From: an uncultured Collinsella sp.
GTDB lineage: Bacteria; Actinomycetota; Coriobacteriia; Coriobacteriales; Coriobacteriaceae
Assembly: GCA_902496005.1 (NCBI GenBank)
Contig: CABUZI010000008.1
Location: forward strand, 1 to 29,867
DNA length: 29,867 nucleotides
Direction: 5' to 3'
The notes under the pieces were generated by a model, which saw only the letters and a list, made by a program, of their open reading frames with translations, searched no databases and was not told the DNA's origin. Below, piece by piece: positions 1 to 7,484 of the stretch. Position 1 is the first letter of the stretch. The number at the start of each line of letters is the position of its first letter. The position numbers and the translations under genes were made by a program.

Positions 1-119
1 CCCGCGGGTTATAACCCCGTGCGTACCCCAGCGTTATAGAACCCTCACCAACGGAAACTTCCGCCGACGCGGCTCCCCTCGTATGGTGGATACGTCAAGT
101 TGCGAGAAAGGAAGGCACC

Positions 120-971
120 ATGGACTACATCACCTTGAACAACGGCGTCAGGATGCCGCAGCTCGGCTTCGGCGTGTATCAGATCCCGGACGCCGCGGAA
201 TGCCAGCGCGCCGTGGAGGACGCGCTCTCGGTCGGCTACCGGCTGCTCGACACGGCCGCGAGCTACGGCAACGAAGAGGCGGTCGGGGCCGCCATTCGTG
301 CGAGCGGCCTGCCGCGCGACGAGGTGTTCGTGACGACCAAGCTGTGGATGTCGGATGTGAGTTACGAGGGGGCCAAGAGCGGCTTCGACGCGTCGCTCAA
401 ACGGCTGGGGCTCGACTACGTCGACCTCTACCTCATCCATCAGCCGTTCGGCGACGTCTTCGGCGCGTGGCGCGCCATGGAGGAGCTCTACGAGCAGGGC
501 GTTATCCGCGCCATAGGCACAGCTAACTTCTACCCCGATCACCTCGCAAACCTCATCTCGTTCAACCGCATCGCCCCCGCCGTGAACCAAGTCGAGTGCA
601 ACGTGTTCTTCCAGCAGCGCGACGCACAGGAGTATATGGCCGGCAAGGAGGTAGCCATGGAGGGCTGGGCACCCTTTGCGGAGGGCAGAAACGACCTCTT
701 CCGCAACGAGGTCCTCGCTCGCATCGGCGAAGCGCACGGCAAGACGGTCGCCCAGGTCGTGTTGCGCTGGCTGCTGCAGCGCGGTGTGGTCTGTATCCCT
801 AAGAGCACGCACCGCGATCGCATGGAACAAAACTTCGACGTCTTCGACTTCGCGCTGGGCGACGACGAGATGGTCGCCATCGCCGCGCTCGACACCGGTC
901 GCAGCGCGTTCTTCGACCACCACGACCCCGCCACCATCGAATGGATGTCCGGGCTCGTGCGCAACGTGTAG
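120..971 (+). CDS. Aldo/keto reductase (AKR family)
   Basis: Cytosolic NAD(P)H-dependent reductase of aldehydes and ketones, 283 residues, the usual length for bacterial AKRs of the 2,5-diketogluconate reductase / glyoxal reductase type. The AKR catalytic tetrad is visible as Asp44 and Tyr49 (LLDTAASYG), Lys74 (VTTKLW) and His107 (YLIHQP). The C-terminal part carries the cofactor-binding stretch CIPKST. The start is set by an AGGAAGG ribosome binding site just before the ATG. The stop lies 44 bases before the next gene, an iron alcohol dehydrogenase with its own AGGAGG site, so the two are probably cotranscribed. Together they suggest detoxification or fermentative reduction of a carbonyl compound. 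The family is certain; the substrate cannot be read from sequence. Confidence 0.93.
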   Translation: MDYITLNNGVRMPQLGFGVYQIPDAAECQRAVEDALSVGYRLLDTAASYGNEEAVGAAIRASGLPRDEVFVTTKLWMSDVSYEGAKSGFDASLKRLGLDYVDLYLIHQPFGDVFGAWRAMEELYEQGVIRAIGTANFYPDHLANLISFNRIAPAVNQVECNVFFQQRDAQEYMAGKEVAMEGWAPFAEGRNDLFRNEVLARIGEAHGKTVAQVVLRWLLQRGVVCIPKSTHRDRMEQNFDVFDFALGDDEMVAIAALDTGRSAFFDHHDPATIEWMSGLVRNV

Positions 972-1015
972 ACGAGCGGTCAGACCGCACTGATAACTTA
1001 CTAGGAGGAATTGCC

Positions 1016-2179
1016 ATGAACTCATTCACGTACGACTACCCGGTCAGGAACTACTTCGGCGAGGGGGCCATGGACCAGGCACTCGACGCCGAGATGGGTG
1101 CCATGGGCAAGACAGTGATGCTCGCCTACGGCGGAGGTTCGGTCAAACGAACCGGCGTCTACGGCCACGTGGTCGATAAGCTCACGAGCGCGGGCAAGCG
1201 CGTGGTGGACTTCGGCGGCATCATGCCCAACCCGACCTACGAGAAGTGCCAGGAAGGCGCCGCGCTCGCACGCGAGGAGCAGGTCGACTTCATTCTCGCC
1301 GTCGGCGGCGGGTCGGTCTTCGACTGCTGCAAGGTGGTCTCCGCGCAGGCGATGCTTGACGAGGGCATCGAGAAATTCGAGCACGCCGACGGCAAGATGC
1401 CGAGCTCGTTCATCCCCATGGGCTGCATCGTGACACTCTCCGGCACGGGCGCCGAGCAGAACAACGGGGCCGTCATCACCAACGAGGAGACACACGTGAA
1501 GGGCGCCTATCTGGGGGCGATGCCCATGTGGGCGGCGCTCGACCCGGCGCTCACGCTCACCGTACCGCACGCGCAGTTCATGAGCGGCGCGTTCGACACG
1601 CTCTCGCACTGCATGGAGAGCTATTTCGGAAGCCCGCGCGGACGCAACGTCACCGACGACATCAACCTCGCCATCCAGCGTAACGTCATCCGCAACATGC
1701 GGATCATCGCGGACGACGACCAGAACCTCGATGCCAGAAGCGAGCTCGTATACGACTCCGCCATGGCCGAGAACGGCGTGCTCAAGATCGGCAAGTCAAC
1801 GGACTTCCAGGCGCACATGATCCAGCACCAGTACGGCGCGTACACCCACACCAACCACGGAATGGGCCTCGCGGTCATCCACCCTGCGCTCTACCGCCAC
1901 CTGGCCCCCGAGGCGCCCGCGCAGTTCGCCCGCTGGGCGCGCGAGGTATGGGGCGTCGACGGCGAGGGCAAAGACGACCTTACGGTGGCGCTCGAAGGCA
2001 TCGACCGCCTGCAAACGTTCATCGGCGAGATGGGGCTTCCCACGAGCTTCGCCGAGATGGGCTCCGACGCGTCCGACGAGACGCTGCGCAAGGTTGCGGA
2101 CACCTGCGTGCTCACCGGCGGCTGCGCCAAGAAACTGGAGCGCAGCGAGGTGTTCCAGATTCTGACCGAGTGCCTCTAG
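1016..2179 (+). CDS. Iron-containing alcohol dehydrogenase (BDH/YqhD-like)
   Basis: Group III metal-dependent alcohol dehydrogenase, 387 residues, expected to reduce aldehydes to alcohols with NAD(P)H in the cytosol. The nucleotide-binding GGGS motif lies in LAVGGGSVFD, followed by the FIPMGCIVTLSGTGAE segment. Metal ligands fit the Asp and His of GAFDTLSHCMES and the two histidines of HMIQHQYGAYTHTNHGMG. The pattern resembles NADH-dependent butanol dehydrogenases (BdhA/YugJ) and YqhD. An upstream in-frame start exists, but the AGGAGG at 1002-1007 fixes the ATG at 1016. It follows the aldo/keto reductase and is closed by the stem-loop at 2211-2259. Substrate unknown. Confidence 0.93.
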   Translation: MNSFTYDYPVRNYFGEGAMDQALDAEMGAMGKTVMLAYGGGSVKRTGVYGHVVDKLTSAGKRVVDFGGIMPNPTYEKCQEGAALAREEQVDFILAVGGGSVFDCCKVVSAQAMLDEGIEKFEHADGKMPSSFIPMGCIVTLSGTGAEQNNGAVITNEETHVKGAYLGAMPMWAALDPALTLTVPHAQFMSGAFDTLSHCMESYFGSPRGRNVTDDINLAIQRNVIRNMRIIADDDQNLDARSELVYDSAMAENGVLKIGKSTDFQAHMIQHQYGAYTHTNHGMGLAVIHPALYRHLAPEAPAQFARWAREVWGVDGEGKDDLTVALEGIDRLQTFIGEMGLPTSFAEMGSDASDETLRKVADTCVLTGGCAKKLERSEVFQILTECL

Positions 2180-2210
2180 ATCGGCAGCGGGTCCCAATCC
2201 GCCCGCGCCG

Positions 2211-2259
2211 AAGAACTCAGAAGGCTCCTAGTTTTTCACGAGGAGCCTTCTGAGTTCTT
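2211..2259. terminator. Perfect 19-bp stem-loop after the iron ADH
   Basis: Arms at 2211-2229 and 2241-2259 are perfect reverse complements around an 11-base loop. It begins 31 bases after the dehydrogenase stop. No clear T-tract follows on the + strand, so it may act as a 3' stabilising hairpin or an imperfect terminator. Confidence 0.6.
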
Positions 2260-2620
2260 GCCCGATTGTGAAACCATGCGGCTTGCAGGTGCGGCGGTTG
2301 CGAAACGTCCCCATCGGTCGCCATCGGAACCGTATGAAACCGTATGAAAAACAAGAGCAAATGTTCTATTACTACTCCCACTCGATGACTAATCCAGTCC
2401 GAGTGTTGTCGATGCGTGTCGCGTCGTACCGCCCGAGGGCTGATTCGTGCGCAATTTGAGCGAATCAGGCCCTTAATTCGCGGTTTCGGGAATGACTCAA
2501 TTGATTCGCAAAACCGCAGGTCGCTCCTTTAATCACTCCCTGGTTTCCGCCGGGGTTCGTAGCGGGTGGCGTGAAAAGGGGCGATTCAAAGGGTCAGAGA
2601 GATGCGCCTTAGCCAAGAAA
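2260..2620. other. Intergenic stretch without a confident gene
   Basis: About 360 bases between the stem-loop and the methyltransferase promoter. Short open frames lack ribosome binding sites. The - strand frame across about 2374-2455 encodes a short, protein-like tail ending LVIEWE then a stop, with an upstream stop after about 25 codons; it may be a gene remnant. Two near-identical CGTATGAAA words lie at about 2332-2347. No RNA gene was recognised. Confidence 0.5.
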
Positions 2621-2621
2621 T

Positions 2622-2678
2622 TAAAGTTAGCCTCATCTTACTGCATGATTCGTGTGTTATAGTTAGATGGCTCTAACT
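2622..2678 (+). promoter_or_regulatory. Promoter with DtxR/IdeR-like box and a second dyad
   Basis: Positions 2622-2640 match the corynebacterial DtxR consensus TTAGGTTAGCCTAACCTAA at 14 of 19 bases by my count. A TATAGT (-10 type) lies at 2658-2663. A second dyad, AGTTAGA-TGGC-TCTAACT, lies at 2661-2678. Both dyads would cover a promoter for the methyltransferase operon, consistent with repression by a metal-dependent regulator. The -35 is weak. Promoter and regulator are inferred; no dtxR-like gene lies in the window. Confidence 0.45.
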
Positions 2679-2695
2679 GTTTGGGGGCGACAGCC

Positions 2696-3325
2696 ATGCA
2701 CGAACGCGAGGGTTTCTGGGACAAGAACGCCGGTTGGTATGACCGTTTCATGCGAAACGACCGGGCGGCGTATGAGAAGATCTATGGGCTGATCCGGCCG
2801 GTGGTGAAAGAAAAAACCGTACTGGAGGTTGCCACCGGCACGGGGCTTATCGCAAAGAGCATCGTGAATGCGGCGGCGCACATCGAGGCTACGGACGCCT
2901 CTGCAAAGATGATCCTTGAAGCAAAGCGGGACAATCAATCCGCAAAGCTGCACTTTTCCGTACAAGATATGTTCCGCCTGCCCTATGCACAGAAGTCCTT
3001 CGAAGTGGTGATCGTGTCCAACGCGCTTCACATAGTGCCGCATCCGGAAAAGGCCCTGCAAGAAATCAGGCGGGTGCTGAAGGACGACGGCGTGCTCATC
3101 GCGCCAACCTTCACCCACGCGGGGAACTCGGTTTCCGGCAAGGCAAAAGCCTTTTTCATGAGTATGGCGGGATTCCCCCTCTACAGCAGATGGACAAGCG
3201 AGGAATACCTACGTTTTCTGCGTCAAAACGGCTGGGCGGTGCAGAAAAGCGCGGTGCTGAAGGCTTCGTTCCCGTTGACCTATGCGGAATGCACGAAATC
3301 GGAGGGACCAGATGTCGTTCTTTGA
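2696..3325 (+). CDS. Class I SAM-dependent methyltransferase 1
   Basis: A 209-residue methyltransferase of the UbiE/type 11 kind. Motif I is LEVATGTG (residues 43-50), the acidic SAM-ribose position is in IEATDAS, and the late motif is DDGVLIAPTF. No membrane segment is seen, so it should be cytosolic. A TTG lies 15 bases upstream in frame, but the purine-rich GGGGGCGA before the ATG at 2696 favours that start. It is the first gene of a three-methyltransferase operon and overlaps the second by 14 bases, implying coupled translation. Codon use and GC are unlike the neighbouring sugar operon, which suggests transfer, perhaps from Firmicutes. The substrate is unknown. Confidence 0.88.
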   Translation: MHEREGFWDKNAGWYDRFMRNDRAAYEKIYGLIRPVVKEKTVLEVATGTGLIAKSIVNAAAHIEATDASAKMILEAKRDNQSAKLHFSVQDMFRLPYAQKSFEVVIVSNALHIVPHPEKALQEIRRVLKDDGVLIAPTFTHAGNSVSGKAKAFFMSMAGFPLYSRWTSEEYLRFLRQNGWAVQKSAVLKASFPLTYAECTKSEGPDVVL

Positions 3326-3917
3326 AAACACCCGCAAGCCCGTGGGCCTCGGCGGAAAACTTATGGTTGCCATGATGAATCTGGGCCACAGCCCTGTGGC
3401 CCAGTGGGGACTTCAATTTCTACGACTTGCGCCAAATGCCAAGGTGCTGGATTGCGGCTGCGGCGGCGGGGCGAACATAAAACGGCTGCTGAAAAAATGC
3501 CCGCATGGCGTCGTCAAGGGCATTGACTATTCGCCCGTCAGCGTTGAGAAGGCTAGAAAGCTCAACCGAACTGCAATTCAGGAGGGGCGTTGCGCCATTC
3601 TGCAAGGCAGTGTGGCGGATATGGCGTTTGAGGATAGTTACTTCGATGCTGCCACGGCCTTTGAGACCGTCTATTTTTGGCCTGATTTGACCCGATGCTT
3701 CCGTGAGGTCTGGCGGACGCTGAAGCCAGGCGGGACAATTCTTATCTGCAACGAGAGCAATGGCGATACGGACAAGGACGAGAGGTGGACGCAGATCATC
3801 GGCGGCATGACCATCTACAAGGACATTGAATTAAAGACATGTCTGGAGCAGGCGGGTTTTCACGAGGTGCAGATACACAAAAAGAAAAAGTGGCTCTGCG
3901 TCACGGCGCGAAAGTAA
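3312..3917 (+). CDS. Class I SAM-dependent methyltransferase 2
   Basis: A 201-residue methyltransferase distinct from its neighbour. Motif I is LDCGCGGG (residues 46-53), followed by KGIDYSP with the SAM-binding acid. TLKPGGTILICNE is the typical post-motif II/III strand. The start at 3312 is chosen because GGAGGG at 3301-3306 lies 5 bases upstream; an earlier ATG at 3282 has no such site. The start overlaps the end of methyltransferase 1, so the two are translationally coupled. The lysine-rich C-terminus (HKKKKW) ends just before a short hydrophobic frame at 3914-4021. Role within the operon unknown; a small-molecule substrate is most likely for this family. Confidence 0.88.
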   Translation: MSFFENTRKPVGLGGKLMVAMMNLGHSPVAQWGLQFLRLAPNAKVLDCGCGGGANIKRLLKKCPHGVVKGIDYSPVSVEKARKLNRTAIQEGRCAILQGSVADMAFEDSYFDAATAFETVYFWPDLTRCFREVWRTLKPGGTILICNESNGDTDKDERWTQIIGGMTIYKDIELKTCLEQAGFHEVQIHKKKKWLCVTARK

Positions 3918-4021
3918 GGGCATCAAGCACGGGTATTTTTGCATCCATCCTGCACATGGCGATAGGCATGACGGTCATAGCGGCTGTGCTGGCGGCAATT
4001 ATGACAGTTTTTATTCACTGA
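3914..4021 (+). pseudogene. Possible remnant or microprotein with one membrane helix
   Basis: Between methyltransferases 2 and 3 an open frame encodes about 35 residues ending in a very hydrophobic segment (AIGMTVIAAVLAAIMTVFIH) before a TGA at 4019-4021. The only nearby ATG starts are at 3956 (21 residues) or inside methyltransferase 2; neither has a clear ribosome binding site. The stop lies 11 bases before methyltransferase 3. It could be the C-terminal scrap of a deleted membrane protein, such as a transporter subunit once in this operon, or a true micro-membrane protein. Sequence alone does not decide. Confidence 0.35.
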
Positions 4022-4032
4022 GGAAGAAACCC

Positions 4033-4863
4033 ATGAAATATAAAATTGAGAAAAACACCGTTCAGGAGACGCTGATCCTCCCGCTGTATTCCCGGAAGCT
4101 GTGTACGGAGCTGTACCCGAACCTTTATAGGGATGAAACAGCGGTTCGTCTGCTCGACCAAATCGACTACGACTTTTCAGAGGCAGAGAAAAACTCCCGC
4201 AGCCTGATGCAGCGCTTTGGTGCGCTGGAGGTGGCCACACGGCAGAGTGATCTTGCTTTCGAGGTGCGGGATTACCTGAAAGGCCACCCCAATGCGGCGG
4301 TGGTCAATCTGGGCTGCGGGCTGGACAACACCGGCAGAACCTGCGACAACGGTAGATGCAAGATCTACAATCTGGACTTCCCGGATGTGATCGCCTTGCG
4401 GCAGCAGCTACTGCCCGCCGGGGATCGAGAACAAAAAATCCCCTGCGACCTGAAAGACACTACATGGTTTAGCAAAATCGATGCCTCCGGCGGGGCGGTG
4501 TTCTTTGCCTCCGGGGTGTTCTATTACTTTCTGACCCAGCAGGTCCGGGAGCTGGTGCGGGGGATGGCGGACGCTTTCCCCGGCAGCGTGCTGGTCTTTG
4601 ATGCTGCCAATCGGACGGCGGTAAAGATGATCGCAAAAACATGGCTTAAGACTGCAAAAATCAAGGATGTGGGGGCATATTTTGCGGTTTCGGATGCCGC
4701 CAAGGAAATCGGCACGTGGGACAGCCGTCTGCAGGTCACAAGTCGCGGCTATATGCTCGGTTATAACGATTTGAGAGACCCTTCTGTCAGCGGCTTTTTC
4801 CGGTTTCTCGCAAGGGTCGGTGACAACGGGATGAAAATGCAAATCGTGAAAAAAAGATTTTGA
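4033..4863 (+). CDS. Leucine carboxyl methyltransferase / TcmP-like O-methyltransferase
   Basis: A 276-residue SAM-dependent methyltransferase of the LCM/PPM1-TcmP superfamily. The signature is NLGCGLDNTG (residues 92-101) followed by the SAM-binding acid in YNLDFPDV (113-119). This pattern is typical of bacterial relatives of tetracenomycin O-methyltransferase, which methylate carboxylates or phenols of small molecules. An AGGAAG site precedes the ATG. The gene closes the three-methyltransferase operon and is followed by a strong terminator. Local GC is low: 24 of 60 bases at 4621-4680, far below the adjacent sugar operon, supporting horizontal acquisition. Three unlike methyltransferases in one transcript suggest successive modification of one metabolite, but no biosynthetic enzyme lies beside them. 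Confidence 0.85.
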   Translation: MKYKIEKNTVQETLILPLYSRKLCTELYPNLYRDETAVRLLDQIDYDFSEAEKNSRSLMQRFGALEVATRQSDLAFEVRDYLKGHPNAAVVNLGCGLDNTGRTCDNGRCKIYNLDFPDVIALRQQLLPAGDREQKIPCDLKDTTWFSKIDASGGAVFFASGVFYYFLTQQVRELVRGMADAFPGSVLVFDAANRTAVKMIAKTWLKTAKIKDVGAYFAVSDAAKEIGTWDSRLQVTSRGYMLGYNDLRDPSVSGFFRFLARVGDNGMKMQIVKKRF

Positions 4864-4876
4864 GAGACAAAAATGC

Positions 4877-4926
4877 AAAAGACGAGCACTTCTTGCCGCC
4901 CAATTGGCAAGAAGCGCTCGTCTTTT
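4877..4926. terminator. Bidirectional rho-independent terminator
   Basis: Arms at 4877-4897 and 4906-4926 pair over 21 positions with one mismatch around an 8-base loop. The stem ends in TTTT on the + strand, and the reverse reading also gives TTTT followed by a T-rich run. It separates the convergent methyltransferase operon and the sugar operon. Confidence 0.85.
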
Positions 4927-4958
4927 CTTAACGCGTTGTATGGCGGAGAGAGCGCAAG

Positions 4959-5843
4959 TTACGCGAGCGCCCTTCTTGCCAGCTCGGCCGCGCCAAGGAT
5001 TCCTTGGTCGCCGCCGCAGCCCGGGGCGCAGATGTAGCTCTCTATGTCCTTAAGCTCGGCGGTCTGGATGTAGCCACCCAGATATTCGAGGGTCTTCTTG
5101 CGGACGATGCCGTAGAGCTGCTCCTGGTGCATCACGCCGCCGCCGAGGACGATACGGCGAGGCGAGTACATGAGCACGAGGTTCGCGCACATCTGCCCCA
5201 GATAATCCCCCTCGAGCGCCCACACCTCATCGTTGTCCGCGAGCTCGGCCGCGGGCTTTCCCCAGCGCGCGGCGATGGCGGGGCCGGAGGCGAGGCCCTC
5301 GAGACAGCTCGCGTGGCTCGGGCAGACGCAGCGTCCCTCCTCGGTGGGACGGGTCCTTACCAGCATGTGGCCGGCCTCGGGGTGCAGCATGCCGTGAAGG
5401 AGCCTGCCCGCGCACATGACGCCCGCGCCCACGCCGGTGCCGATGGTCACGTAGACGGCGTCCTCGAGCCCCTTGCAGCAGCCGAAGACCACTTCGCCGA
5501 GGCAGGCAACGTTCACGTCCGTGTCGTAGGCCACCGGAATCCCGAGGGCGTCGGCGAACGCGGCGCGAAGACCATAGCCTCGCCACGCGAGCTTGGGCGT
5601 CTGGAGGATGGAACCGTAGTGCTCATCGTTGGGGTCGACGCAGGTCGGGCCGAAGGCGCCGATACCCAACGCGTCCACATCGCGGGCGGCGAACCACTCG
5701 ACCATTTGCGGGACGGTCTCGGCGGGCGTAAGCGTCGGGGTCTCCATACGGTCGAGAACCTCGCCGTCGCCGGACACCACGGCACAGACCATCTTGGTCC
5801 CGCCGGCCTCGAGGGCGCCGAGCCTCATTTGCTTTTCGCTCAT
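4959..5843 (-). CDS. ROK family sugar kinase, fructokinase-like
   Basis: Cytosolic kinase, 294 residues, closest in pattern to bacterial ROK fructokinases such as B. subtilis YdhR. The ATP-binding motif is LGALEAGGTK near the N-terminus. GAFGPTCVD and QTPKLAW resemble the fructokinase substrate region. The catalytic Asp is in DTDVN (Asp109), and the zinc site reads His159, Cys174, His177 and Cys180 (GHM then CPSHASC). VLGGGVM and GCGGDQG fall near the C-terminus. AAGGAGG precedes the ATG. It is the last gene of the lev-type operon, after the GH172 glycosidase, and would phosphorylate free hexose released inside the cell. Fructose is the inferred substrate. Confidence 0.88.
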   Translation of the reverse strand: MSEKQMRLGALEAGGTKMVCAVVSGDGEVLDRMETPTLTPAETVPQMVEWFAARDVDALGIGAFGPTCVDPNDEHYGSILQTPKLAWRGYGLRAAFADALGIPVAYDTDVNVACLGEVVFGCCKGLEDAVYVTIGTGVGAGVMCAGRLLHGMLHPEAGHMLVRTRPTEEGRCVCPSHASCLEGLASGPAIAARWGKPAAELADNDEVWALEGDYLGQMCANLVLMYSPRRIVLGGGVMHQEQLYGIVRKKTLEYLGGYIQTAELKDIESYICAPGCGGDQGILGAAELARRALA

Positions 5844-5860
5844 GTGATCCTCCTTACAAA

Positions 5861-5895
5861 GGGACGCCCGCAGTCATGGCCAACCGCGGGCGCCC
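5861..5895 (-). other. Intercistronic hairpin before the ROK kinase
   Basis: A 10-bp stem with one bulged base (arms 5861-5871 and 5886-5895) sits between the GH172 stop and the kinase ribosome binding site. On the transcribed strand it is followed by only TTTGT, so it may be a leaky terminator or an RNA-stability element tuning kinase expression. Confidence 0.45.
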
Positions 5896-5922
5896 ATAAC
5901 GTTGGCTTGTTTCGAGGCGACC

Positions 5923-7047
5923 CTACCTGGGCACGCGGTCCTGCCTTGCGGCAAACGGGGCGAGCACGGCGTGCGGCTCGCTTTGGTACCAGTAGGCGAC
6001 GGTGGAGATGTCGTCCTCGCGCTCGTAGAGCTTGATGTCGTCGTTGCCGAGGTCCTGGAACGTCACGCGCAGGTCCTCCTTGAACGAGATCGGGTCGGGA
6101 AGGTGCCACCTGTAGAGGCCGTGCCTGGGCAGCGCGTCGTCGTTGGTCGCGAGCATCGGGTTCGGGTTCGGCTTGCCCGCGCTGAAGCGGTCGCGCGTGG
6201 CGTCGCGCGTCGAGCGGTACGGGTAGCCGGCGAACAGCGTGTTGAAGCACTGCGCCTCGGGCAGCGCGTGGGGCGGCCTGTCGAGGAAGGCCCAGGCACC
6301 GCCGAAGTAGTCCTCGGCTCCCGTCGAGGTGACCGTGGGGAACTCCTCGTCGCCGTCGAGGAAGAACTTCATCTCGCCCTCGCCCCACCAATAGCGCTCC
6401 AGGGCGCACAGGGCCATGTAGGTGCCGACGTAGTAGCCCTTACCGCGCACGCCGTCGAGCACGGTGTAGTCGACGCCCCTGCGGGTGCTGCGCTCGCGGT
6501 TAAAACGGGCGTGGAAGTACATGGCGTCGTCCGGCACGTCGGTGAGCGCGTAGTTGAACGTGTAGAAGATGTACTTAATGAACCCGGGGTGCTCGCTCGT
6601 AAGCGTGACCTTGGCGTGCTTCCTGAAAGGCATCTCGAAGTAGCAGTTCATGCCGCCCGTCGGGTTCACGCAGATGGGCATCGAGTTGACGATGGCGCGC
6701 TCACCGAAGCCGTTGCAGAAGAAGTCGCCGACAGGGCACTCGACCGAGGGGGTCTCCTCGTCGTCCCAGTAGAAGCGCAGCACGAGGTCGCGCATGACGA
6801 AGCTGCCGGCGGCGGTCTTGTCGGGGACGGTCATCCAGATGTGGCGGATGATGCCGGGGCCCTCGATGTCCGCGAGCGTGATGGTCTCGCCGGACTCAAG
6901 GGGCACGCAGCACGAGCCCTTGCGGCCGACGCCGAGGTGGCTGGCCGACATGGCGGCACGGCCCTTCTCGCCCGTGATGTTCTCGGGGGTGATGGCGCGG
7001 CTTTCCTCACCGCCGTGCATCCACACGTCCTTAAGGAACTCTCTCAT
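5923..7047 (-). CDS. GH172 (DUF2961) glycoside hydrolase
   Basis: A 374-residue DUF2961 protein, now family GH172, whose characterised members include alpha-D-fructofuranosidase / difructose dianhydride I synthase-hydrolase and D-arabinofuranosidases. Family signatures are IRHIWMT (68-73), the WWGEGE block (220-225) and STGAEDYFGGAW (241-252). Acidic residues in the last two blocks are the likely catalytic glutamates. No signal peptide is seen, so the enzyme should be intracellular. GAGGAGG precedes the ATG. It lies 12 bases after the PTS IIA gene and before a fructokinase-like gene, so a fructofuranoside substrate is the best inference. A D-arabinofuranoside or phosphorylated substrate remains possible. 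Confidence 0.85.
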   Translation of the reverse strand: MREFLKDVWMHGGEESRAITPENITGEKGRAAMSASHLGVGRKGSCCVPLESGETITLADIEGPGIIRHIWMTVPDKTAAGSFVMRDLVLRFYWDDEETPSVECPVGDFFCNGFGERAIVNSMPICVNPTGGMNCYFEMPFRKHAKVTLTSEHPGFIKYIFYTFNYALTDVPDDAMYFHARFNRERSTRRGVDYTVLDGVRGKGYYVGTYMALCALERYWWGEGEMKFFLDGDEEFPTVTSTGAEDYFGGAWAFLDRPPHALPEAQCFNTLFAGYPYRSTRDATRDRFSAGKPNPNPMLATNDDALPRHGLYRWHLPDPISFKEDLRVTFQDLGNDDIKLYEREDDISTVAYWYQSEPHAVLAPFAARQDRVPR

Positions 7048-7059
7048 CGTCGACCTCCT

Positions 7060-7458
7060 CTATTCGTCGTCTTCGCACTCGGCGGAACTGGCACCGTTCA
7101 CGTAGACGATCTGCTGGCGCGCCTCGTCGACGAGGGCGTCGAAGTCGAGTTTCTCGTCGGGGCGCGCGAGCGCGACCGTCATGGCGAGCGGGAGGTTGAC
7201 ACCCGCGATCACGTGGATCCGGTCGGAGGCGAAGCGGGAGAAGCGCTGGTTCACGCTGCCGCCGAGCGCGTCGGTGAGGACGACGACCTCGTCAGTGCCC
7301 GAAAGAGCCGCCTCGACCGCCGCGTCGAGCCCCTCGCCGTTGTCGTTCACGTAGGCGCACACGGCGTTGACGGCATCGCTCTTACCCGTAAGGAACTCGA
7401 GGGTGTCCTTGAAGCCCTGGGCGAGAAGGGAATGGCTCGCCACAACTATCTTTCTCAT
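7060..7458 (-). CDS. PTS mannose-family EIIA component
   Basis: Cytoplasmic phosphocarrier of a mannose/fructose/sorbose-type phosphotransferase system, 132 residues, a stand-alone IIA domain. It accepts phosphate from HPr on His9 (IVVASHSLLAQG), the conserved EIIA-Man position, and passes it to EIIB. VVVLTDALGGSVNQR and VIAGVNLPLAM are the other family signatures. The acidic tail (ECEDDE) is unremarkable. It is encoded after IID and before the GH172 glycosidase, with short gaps, inside the lev-type operon. The domain order IIB, IIC, IID, IIA as separate genes differs from E. coli ManX (fused IIAB). Confidence 0.93.
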   Translation of the reverse strand: MRKIVVASHSLLAQGFKDTLEFLTGKSDAVNAVCAYVNDNGEGLDAAVEAALSGTDEVVVLTDALGGSVNQRFSRFASDRIHVIAGVNLPLAMTVALARPDEKLDFDALVDEARQQIVYVNGASSAECEDDE

Positions 7459-7484
7459 TGATTCACCAATCTCTTGGGTCGAAG

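Noticed and set aside
6..17. 12-bp palindrome GGGTTATAACCC at the left edge
   Set aside because: It is short, lies over 100 bases from the first gene and the left context is missing, so no role can be assigned.
2268..2459. 63-codon + strand open frame after the first operon
   Set aside because: No ribosome binding site and a composition unlike neighbouring genes; considered intergenic.
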